A program made the translations under genes and the position numbers. Of a stretch of 64,000 nt of DNA, positions 55,601 through 64,000 are shown piece by piece. Each line of letters begins with the position of its first letter. The stretch's first letter is position 1. The DNA lies in contig NC_041786.1 in the NCBI RefSeq assembly GCF_900090045.1, positions 558,501-622,500 of the forward strand, written 5' to 3'. The notes below the pieces were generated by a model. That model was not told the DNA's origin and did no database searches. It saw only the letters and a list, made by a program, of their open reading frames with translations. Source of the stretch: Plasmodium malariae (Eukaryota; Apicomplexa; Aconoidasida; Haemosporida; Plasmodiidae).

Positions 55601-58600
55601 TGGTTGTAATAGCGGTAGTAGTGGTAGTAGTGGTAGCGGTAATAGCAAGAGTAGCAGTAGTAGTGATAATTTCCCTAATTGCGGTACGGATGCGCAAGGG
55701 GAAAATGGACAGAGCGCAAAAGTGCTAACGAAAAATGAAAGGGGAAAGGGAATGAGGAGGTGTAATATAATGGGTGCGCCTTATAGAGGATATGCGACGA
55801 ATAATGAGAATGTAGTAAATTTTTATAGTTCTGATAAGTTGTATAATAATATCCAGAATGGAAAGTATAGTAGTAACTCTTTTGAACTTAGTTTATTAGA
55901 AAATTGCAATGATATTAATAATAAATTTGATGATAATATTTATGAGAAAAAAATAATGTATAGTTTTTACTTGCAATCATTGTTATCTAACCTAAAGAAG
56001 TGTTATAATAATGATATTTCCATTTTAAAAAATAATGAAAAAAATATAAGTGCAAAGGGTGAGAGAAGTGATCAATTAATATTATACAACCTAGAAAATA
56101 AGCAAAAGACAATTTTAAATAAATTTCCAAAAATAAATAATTATTTTTCGTATTTAAATTATTATATAGGTTCCTTGCGTATATTATATAAAAAGTTATT
56201 ATGTAATAGAAACTTGATATTAATATTAGTTAATGAAATATTTTCTAGGCAAAATGTTAAGGATGAAAAAAGAGGTATATACAATTCTTCATCTGTTCAT
56301 CAAAGACATACATATGTAAGGGAATTGTTATCTGTTCTTTTACCACAACCACCTGCATATCCACCATTAGAAATATGGTTATTCATGAGTAGAAAAAATG
56401 CAGCTCAATTACATAAAATTCATTTAACTATATATATTATGTATCAGAAAATTATTTACAATTTTTCTAATATTTTGTTACAAATAAATAATGATATGTT
56501 GAAAAATTCCAATAAGAGCAAGTTCTACAAAAGAAGTGGGACAGATTCTTTAAATGACTATGTTTATGATAATAAAGAGGAACACTTAAACCATTTTGCA
56601 AGGAACTATAAAACTGGCACCATGTTTAGTAAAAATAATGAATACATTTCCGAAAAAATTTTGCTCAAAAAAAAGAAGCATGATGATTCTCCGTTTGTTT
56701 ATGATAACGCACTACTCCTGTCATCAGCAAGGAGTAGGAGGGGGGGTGTACGGGATTACCATCATTACAGCAGTGATGGTGGTGGTAATAGTAGTAACTT
56801 TAACAACATCAATTATAGCAGCAATAGTAGTAACGGTAGTAGTAGCATGATACCGAAGAGGTGCTTATTTGAAATCAACAGAAAAATAGAAAATATAATG
56901 AAGTCAATTAATGATATAACTGATATGATAAATATGTCAAAAGGGGTAATAAATTCCTCTGACTATTATCAGGGAAGTGGTAATAATACAACAGCTAAAA
57001 GTAGTTCATTTGAGTCAGTGGATCGTCATGATGGTACTAATGATAGCAATAATTGGGCTGAGTCAACAAACGGAGAATTTCGTGAAAATGAGAATGATGT
57101 TTCTAAGAGGGGGGAAAATATCGAGCATGGTGAGATGTATATGCGTAATGGGGTGTGCAGTTTTAAGGACACGAATAAACTAGCGAGTGTCCAAACAATG
57201 GATCCATTAAAAAATGTAGTAATAACGAAACACACTTGTCGTCTGAACGAAAAACAGTGGGATGAGGATATAATCAATAATCAAATTGTTGCTTATGATG
57301 ATATAAAAAATAGTTATAAATCATGTGTTGAAAATATGTCTTGTTATAAGTTGGATATAAATAATAACCCACTTTGTGAAGAGAATCCGCAAAAGTTGTT
57401 GGAAAAAATAAAATACGAATTGAGAGAAGTGTATAACGAAATATGCAATTTAAATAAATATGATCAATTCATATTAACAGAAAATAATAAAAAATTAAAT
57501 AATTTTTTAGGGTTAGTAAAATCAAAAAATGATGAAAATACTACTATATCTGATATTGAGGTAAAACTTGACAATACATCTTATATTAATGATTTGGCAT
57601 TCAGCGGAACGATCAATTATAATAACCCAGCTATAGATACATACAGCAGTGATTACTACTACCAAGTTTTAAATAACAAGACTAAAAAAAGGGGTAATAA
57701 TAATAAACAAAATAAATTGATAAATGAGATGAAAAAGGGAAGCATTTTCTCAAACGACCCCTCGAAAGATCAGGGCGATAACGATGAAATAGACCATATA
57801 GACCATATAGGTCATATAGACCGTATAGACCATATCGATCGTAGGTATCATAACTATGATCCAAGTGATATAGACCACATCGATCAAAACAATCATAGTA
57901 GTGATCATTACTATGATGATGATATGGGATACAATTTAAATTACACGGATGACGTTTTTAAAAAACTTATCTATATGTCCAAAAATTTCTACTGTAACTT
58001 AACCGAGTATGAAAATTATGCCCTTCATTCGTATAATAAAAATACTACTAGGTTTGGAAATTTAAATAAGCTTAAAAATGCTATATGTTTGAATGAAGAG
58101 TTATATTACGATAATCAGTTATTAATACCAAAAACTAATGCACTTGATGAGGAAGGGGAGATTGTTAACAATTATATAAATATTAATAACAAAGAAGAGT
58201 CAGGTAAGGAAGAAGCATGTTATTCGAATGGTCATCTGGACATCATCTACAGTAATAGAGACCTTGAAAATGGTAATAATAATACTATAGATAAATGCAA
58301 TGAGAATTTGTTAACTTATCCCCCTACCAGTACCCCTAATCAACAGCAAAGATTCGCCAGTAATTTTGTCAATAATTTTGCCAACAATTCGGTCAGTAAT
58401 TTTGCCAATAATTTTGCCAACAATTCGGTCAGTAATTTAGATAATAATTTTTCCAACAATTCGTCCAATAATTTAGATAATAATTTTTCCAACAATTCGT
58501 CCAATAATTTAGATAATAATTTTTCCAACAATTCGTCCAATAATTTAGATAATAATTTTTCCAACAATTTCGCTGACAGTTTAAGAAGCAAAAATGATTA

Positions 58601-59264
58601 CACTGATTTAAGTTTAAATAACGCAAGTTTTAACAACTCGCATAAACAGTTCATTTCAGAGCAGCGAAACATTTTAAAGGTACATAATGAATCTTTGTTA
58701 CCACAGGCAGCAAATGAAAAAAATTGTTACATTTTAAATGAGAATGTTGTTCTTTCCCGTGATAATAAAGACATGCAGAAAAATGAGAATTTGGAACATA
58801 GGAAAGATGATAATTCTTTCGATTTTAGCACAAATGGTGTGGGTGTGGATTTGTGTAGAAGCGACAACCATAGTAGTAGGGGAAACTATAGCATCAGTGG
58901 TAACTACCTCATCAATGATACAAATAGTACTAATCTGAACGGCAATATTGGCGATTACCATATTATGCAGAGAAGGAATGTTGTCAACTTAAATGACAGT
59001 GGAAGATATGTTGTAGATAGCAATTTAAGTAATAGCAATAATTATTATTTTAATCCTAGCAATGAGCCTACGAATTGTTATATAGGAAAAGCATATAATG
59101 AATCAGCAGGAATGGTTGTACATCACAAGCATGCAACTCCTTATCGTGGAAAGGATGATAAAAGTCTAAGTTATGACAACCTCTTTTTAAATTCTAATAA
59201 TGCTGATTGTACAGGAATAGGTGATAGTAGCAACATTGGAATTAACATTAACAGTACTGTAAAC

Positions 59265-59296
<32 letters not shown>

Positions 59297-62200
59297 AAAA
59301 GATAACTGCATTCCTCTGTACAAAATGAGGGAAAATATGAGCAGTGAAAGTGGAGCATGTGATGTAAGTAATCAGTCTATTGCAAACAATTTTGCAAATA
59401 AGGAAAACACATATAACTATAACAGAATGATAATGCATAAGATGTTACATAATACTCATGGAGAACTGGGGACAGATATAGACAGGAATAACTACCATGG
59501 TGCATTAAATATACAAAGGAATGATAATTCATATGTAGATACAAGACATGAAGAAGTTGATGGAGATATACATTTTAACAACAGTAACAACTATTTACTG
59601 AAAGAAATTGATACAACTGATAATATTGAACTTAATTTGGAGAATCAATATAATATTTATATGCCTGATCCAAATGATAATTCAACTACAGCATATGTGA
59701 ATCATAGCAATATGTTAAATAATGATGAAATAAAATGCGAAATAAATGAATCGTCATCACATCATCAGTACAATTTAAATTTAAATGGTCATTTACCAAA
59801 TTGCGGTTTGAACAGATATAACATGACCAACAGTGCTTTGTTAAATCAAGAAAACTTTATGAATAACTCCTTTATGAATGATGTCTTAACAGTTAATGAT
59901 CAGCATAAAAACTGTTTAATGGAGAGTGAAAACTTGTGTAGTATCAATAATGAGATGCTAAATGATGTCCATATTAACAGTGGTTTAAGAGGGAATAACA
60001 CTATATATGAAGACTCGCAAAGGTATGATACCATCAGTTGCGCAAAAATAAGTGGAAATATAGGTGGTAATATAAGTAGCAATATACGCGGCAATATAAG
60101 CGGCAATATAAGCGGCAATATAAGCGGCAATATAAGTGGCAATAAAGGGGGCAATATAAGTGGCAATATAAGTGGCAATATAGGGGGCAATATAAGTGGC
60201 AATATAAGTGGCAATATAGGGGGCAAGATAACCGGAAATATAAGTGGCAATATAGGGGGCAAGATAACCGGAAATATAAATGACAATAAGGATAGTAATG
60301 GTAATAGTGGCAAAAGTAGCCAAAGTGGCAATAGTTATGACCGTGGTAATGATGATAATGGAATCATTAAGAACAAGATTACGAATAGTGCTACAAATAG
60401 CATCACGAATGACATATCGTTAAGAAGCCACGACGACATTATAAAATCAAATGTAAACTGTTACAGCACGACAAATACTCCGCCGAATCTGCTATATTAC
60501 AGAAGCGCAAAGAATGACCTTCAGAACGACTTGTTCAGCAATGAAATAATAACGAAAAATACATCAATTATTAGTGATGATGTACTTGATAATAATATAA
60601 TAATTAATAGTTCCAATTTCAATGGTAATGATGAATCACAAATGAACAGGCTAAATGATGGTGCACTATATATTTGTACAAATACGAGTAGAGGGCCCAT
60701 GGAGAAGAGTCGCAAGTATGAATTGTTCGAGGAAGAAAATAACCCCTTACTCACGATTAGCAGTAGAACTGATGGTAGAGGTAACGGTAGAAGTAGCGGT
60801 AGCGGTAGCAATAGAAGTAGAAATATAGGTATCCATAACAATAATGCTAATGTTGATGTGAATCATATTGGTAGTGATGGAAGTGGTAACAGCAAATGCA
60901 ATAACAAGGGGGACGATATTCCCGGAAGGGGTATCAAAAAAGGAAAGGACAACTGCAACTTAGGGGAAGACGAAGATGATAATAATAGTAGTAAGGAATA
61001 TCACCTTTCAAAAAATTGTACTCTAAACAGTTTAGAAAATAATTCTGTGTATACTCATGAAAATACACCCTCCCCTAAATTGAGGGTAAGGGGTGATAAA
61101 AAATCAAGGTGCTTAAAAAACGTGTCAGGGAGTAAAAATATAGGAAATGAAAAAAAGAATATATCTAACGATATGAATAAAGCAAAATTAAAAAAAATGT
61201 TAGAAATTACTGATAAATTAATTAAGAAAAAATATAGAGGAATATCTTATGACCCTACAAGAAATGGATGGTCTACATTTGTATATAAAAATGGGGTTAG
61301 GTATAAAAAATTTTTCTCATCATTTAAATATGGAAACTTGTTAGCTAAAAAGAAATCAATTGAATGGAGATTAAAGAATTTAAGCCCAGATTCACATGCA
61401 TATATTTTTTCCTTAAAAGCAAAAGAAGAATTTAATGCTATTTTAAATGACGATTATGATAATTTGAATAATAACAGTAAAATAAAGTTAGAAAGAGGAG
61501 CAGTATCAGCATCATCAGCAAGTGATACAGATGGTAATACTAATAGAGATATTTTTTATGTCAATGCATTTTTAAATCTTTTTAATAATGGTGAGCAAGA
61601 AAATAAAAATAAGAAAAAAATTAAAAATAAAAATACATTAGATGTTTGCTGTAAAATGAAAAAACAGAAAAGTAGTAGTAATAATCAAACAGATGTTAAT
61701 GTAGCGAAAAAAAATAAAAACAAAACGAATAATAAAAGCAAGAAAGCCATTTTTACAAATGATAAAAATGTTGAACATAATCAAATTAATGAAAGTGATG
61801 GCTACCCTGTTATAAACGATGTTGGTTATCTAAACGTTGACAGGGATTTAGGAAGTGTTAGTTCTACGGAAAACTATTGCAAGGACCAATTGAACTACGA
61901 GAAGGGTAGCATTACAAGGGAGAACATTAGTATTAACATTCCTGTTTTAAAGGATACTAATTTGAATATTTCAGACAAACAAAGAAGGAAAACAAAAAAT
62001 GGAAGCAGATTAAAATGTAGGAAAAAATATACGAAAGAAAGTAGTAATATATCTTCTTCCCCAAATAATAATTGCAATAATGAATTTTATGATGTTAATA
62101 CAGTTCAGGTAGAAAAACCGCTGAACGATGATATTAGTCCTAGAAAGGACAAGTGTGTAGTGGGAAATGTAGACGAAAGTGGCTCAGTTAATCTTATGAG

Positions 62201-64000
62201 TAGCAGTTATTTGAACGAAGGAAAAAAGAACAGTCAAGAGGATGACATACTTATGAATAAAACTTATTGCTCAGCGATGTTGAACGGGGAAGAGGAAAAT
62301 TCTAAAGGAGCTAGTTGGACTGAGAGTAATGTAAGTAAAAGCGAGGAAAGTAGAAGTAGAAGCACTGGTTGTGATAAGTGCAGTAGCGGTGTTAGGAGAA
62401 ACAGCCACAGTAATAACCAGGTGTGTAAAAATGCTTATAAGAAAAAAAAAAAGAATGATGAGGAAAATTGCGAAAAATGCGATAAAGTGAAAGTGGACAA
62501 CACCAATACGAATATGATACCAACATCATCTTCATCATCGTTGTTATGTGATCCTCGATGTAATATCAATTTAAATGAATTAAGTGTAAATGAAACTTAC
62601 AGCACCATTTCTGAGGGTAGTAATAGTAGAAAGAGAAAGAGGAAAGTTACAAAGAAGGAAAAAGATGTAGTGAAGGTGAATGAACTGTTCAACAAACTAC
62701 ATGAATTGTATGATTGGGAAGAAACAAATGACAACGTTAATGCCAACGATTTATGTATACAGGAGTTGGGAGAGAAACTTAACTTAAGAGATTCTTTTAA
62801 GGAAACCTACCCACTTGATAATGACGAGCGTACAAAATTGAAATGTATCCTCAGCAATAACGAAAATGTAAATGCAAATAACAACATTACTGACAATTGC
62901 ATAATGGAAATTGTTCACTCAACTGAACAAAGTAAGCAGAGAAGCAATGAGGAATATCAATGCTATGGCAGAATGCCAGATGAATACATTACCTTGAATT
63001 ATAATGAGAAGGAAGCTATATGCTTAAAGGGAAATAACTTAACGAGTGAACATGTCATATGGAATGATGACGAAAAAGTTGGTAGATGTGAAGAAGAAGA
63101 AGAAGAAGAAGAAGAGGAGGAAATTGAAGGAAAGGAGGATATAGATATGCAGGAAGTAGAAGATGGTGAGCACAATCCTTCCTTCTCGCTTCATAATAAC
63201 AGTGATATCAGGAGCCCACGACATGGAAGAAGTGTTCATCTCTCAGATAGATTGAATCATGAGAAAAAAAATGTATTTACAAAAAATAAACACATTAATG
63301 ACGAAAATTATTTTCATTACAGAGATACCATATTAAAATACATGAACGAATGCACATGTACTAAGGAAGAGGAGAAGAGCCTGTTCATGCAGTTTCTGAA
63401 ATTTAACACAGAATGGGTTCTGCTCGATTTGGAAGGTCTAGAGGAGGTGTATCACGATTACTTCAGAAACAAAATTGAAGCGTTTTATAAAGCGTACCTA
63501 TTGAAAGTGAAAGCTAGTAGCAGTAGTTGGAGTGGTGGTGACAATGGAAGTAATAGTAGTGGAAGTAGTAGTAGAAGCAGTAGTAGAAGCAGTAGTAGAA
63601 GCAGTAGTAGAAGAAGTAGTAGAAGAAGTAGCAGAAGTAGAAGTAGAAGCAGCAATGGAAGCCGCTTAAGTCGCGTAAGAAGAAGGAAAAACGAAAATGT
63701 CAAAGAGCTAGAGCTGATTTTTGAGAAAAAGCTTGACACCCCCTGGACATGCATGATATTTCCCATAAAGTTCCTGTACATGTTGAACTACAAAATTGTG
63801 TGCATTTTAAAATACACGAAGAAGGTAAAAAGTAGATGTAGTAATAACAAGGACAAACAATTGATTTGCAAACTGAGGGGAGTTAACTTTATAAAATACA
63901 AAAAGGCTTGGTGTTTTACCTATGTTGATTTAGATGATAAAAAGAAAAAGAAATTTTTTTCAGTTAAGGATTATGGATTTATGGAATCAAAAACCTTATC
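52629..64000 (+). CDS. AP2-HS: ApiAP2 transcription factor, AP2-HS orthologue, 3'-truncated by the window edge
   Basis: The frame is open from ATG 52629 (in-frame TAA at 52623 fixes the start) to the last base: 3790 codons without a stop. Two AP2 DNA-binding domains are visible. The first is at residues ~2868-2918 (KYRGISYDPTRNGWSTFVY.. ending SIEWRLKNL, nt 61230-61382). The second begins at ~3747 (CKLRGVNFIKYKKAWCFTYV, nt 63867) and is cut by the edge. Size, domain spacing and position next to PMT match P. falciparum AP2-HS, which drives the heat-shock response through hsp70-1 and hsp90 promoters. A third AP2 domain would lie to the right. Most of the rest is Asn/Ser/Asp low complexity with several minisatellites. 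A complex, helical island (residues ~1105-1290, with FYLQSLLSNLKKC and LLPQPPAYPPLEIWLF) stands out and might be an ACDC-like domain. A Glu run and an Arg-Ser tract precede the second AP2 domain. Confidence 0.9.
52967..53115 (+). repeat. 15-bp coding repeat (SSNNK/SSNNN) in AP2-HS
   Basis: About ten pentapeptide units, five of them SSNNK in a row flanked by SSNNN and SSYNN forms, all in frame. Confidence 0.9.
53514..53890 (+). repeat. 42-bp coding minisatellite (PYNDNTVPYDGNIT) in AP2-HS
   Basis: Units start at 53514, 53556, 53598, 53640, 53682 and 53724, exactly 42 bp apart. NDNTV and NNNTI versions alternate, giving an 84-bp higher-order pattern. Diverged relatives (IIPYNNNI, IIPYSNNF, VIPYNYNI) continue to about 53890. 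Confidence 0.93.
54052..54260 (+). repeat. 12-bp Asn/Asp repeat graded from NNDY to NNDG to NNGD in AP2-HS
   Basis: Consecutive tetrapeptides change in blocks: (D/N)NDY, then NNDG, then NNGD. This points to successive local duplications of single variants. Confidence 0.9.
57787..57845 (+). repeat. 9-bp Asp-His-Ile repeat in AP2-HS
   Basis: Tripeptide units DHI, GHI and DRI in frame (gaccatata-type units), followed by related DIDHID. A histidine/aspartate repeat is unusual among the Asn-rich tracts of this protein. Confidence 0.8.
58345..58570 (+). repeat. 36-bp coding repeat (NNSSNNLDNNFS) in AP2-HS
   Basis: Four near-identical 36-bp units at about 58432-58570, preceded by related NNFANNSVS units from 58345. 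Confidence 0.9.
60052..60280 (+). repeat. 12-bp coding repeat (GNIS/GNIG) in AP2-HS
   Basis: About nineteen tetrapeptide units, mostly GNIS with GNIG, GKIT and GNKG variants in a partly regular order that suggests duplication of larger blocks. Confidence 0.92.
63537..63670 (+). repeat. Ser/Arg-Ser coding tract in AP2-HS upstream of AP2 domain 2
   Basis: AGT/AGA/AGC triplets encode SSSRSSSR then SSRRSSRSRSRSS. The RS-like composition differs from the Asn repeats elsewhere and lies ~65 residues before the second AP2 domain. The antisense poly-Leu frame is an artefact. Confidence 0.9.

Noticed and set aside
63485..63781. Minus-strand poly-Leu ORF
   Set aside because: It is the antisense of the Ser/Arg-Ser tract of AP2-HS.
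1..64000. tRNA, rRNA, transposable elements, viral copies, subtelomeric multigene families (pir, var-like)
   Set aside because: I found no cloverleaf with A/B boxes, no rRNA sequence, no transposase or reverse transcriptase motifs and no two-exon surface-antigen genes. The window looks like a chromosome-internal core region. A tRNA scan would settle the first point.

Overview
This is an extremely AT-rich nuclear chromosome segment from a malaria parasite (Plasmodium). The evidence is long homopolymer A/T tracts, (TA)n microsatellites in every intergenic gap, Asn/Lys/Ser-rich low-complexity insertions in nearly every protein, small AT-rich GT..AG introns, and an unmistakable Kelch13 gene. Gene content and order match, as I remember it, the P. 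falciparum chromosome 13 block running from the ApiAP2 gene AP2-HS to the VPS13-like gene, with K13 between them. A phosphoethanolamine N-methyltransferase gene argues against a rodent malaria species, since those parasites lack it. Protein divergence and base composition fit a non-falciparum primate species such as P. malariae or P. ovale, but I cannot fix the species from the sequence alone.

Layout, left to right. 1-13201 (+): 3' part of a giant VPS13-type lipid-transfer protein, open to the left edge. 16767-18911 (+): K13, the artemisinin-resistance-associated BTB/kelch protein. 20151-21965 (+): UDP-N-acetylglucosamine pyrophosphorylase. 22299-23914 (-): a four-exon gene of unknown function (308 aa). 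25046-30354 (-): a three-exon RAD5/HLTF-type SNF2-RING translocase (1565 aa). 33731-36457 (+): a Cdt1-like replication licensing factor. 38835-40520 (-): TRM11-type tRNA guanosine-10 methyltransferase. 44963-46063 (+): an Asn-rich protein of unknown function. 48057-49650 (-): a four-exon phosphoethanolamine N-methyltransferase (263 aa). 52629 to the right edge (+): the very large, repeat-laden ApiAP2 factor AP2-HS, cut inside its second AP2 domain.

I rebuilt three spliced genes from splice sites, codon phase and family similarity. They include micro-exons of 30 and 31 nt that ORF scanning misses. Each gene has its own transcription unit and promoter, and there are no operons. Function ranges over membrane lipid transfer and endocytosis (VPS13, K13), sugar nucleotide and phospholipid synthesis (UAP, PMT), DNA replication and repair (CDT1, RAD5), tRNA modification (TRM11) and transcription (AP2-HS). 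No shared pathway is implied beyond conserved synteny.

The gaps of 0.3-4.4 kb hold UTRs, promoters and simple repeats. The least ordinary pieces are: a GC-elevated, nested inverted repeat followed by a T5 run near 47.4 kb (candidate structured or Pol III RNA); a 24-bp array with a palindromic core near 43.3 kb; a perfect 16-bp array inside a PMT intron; a run of A-tracts at about 31-bp spacing near 33 kb; and several codon-phased minisatellites inside AP2-HS.
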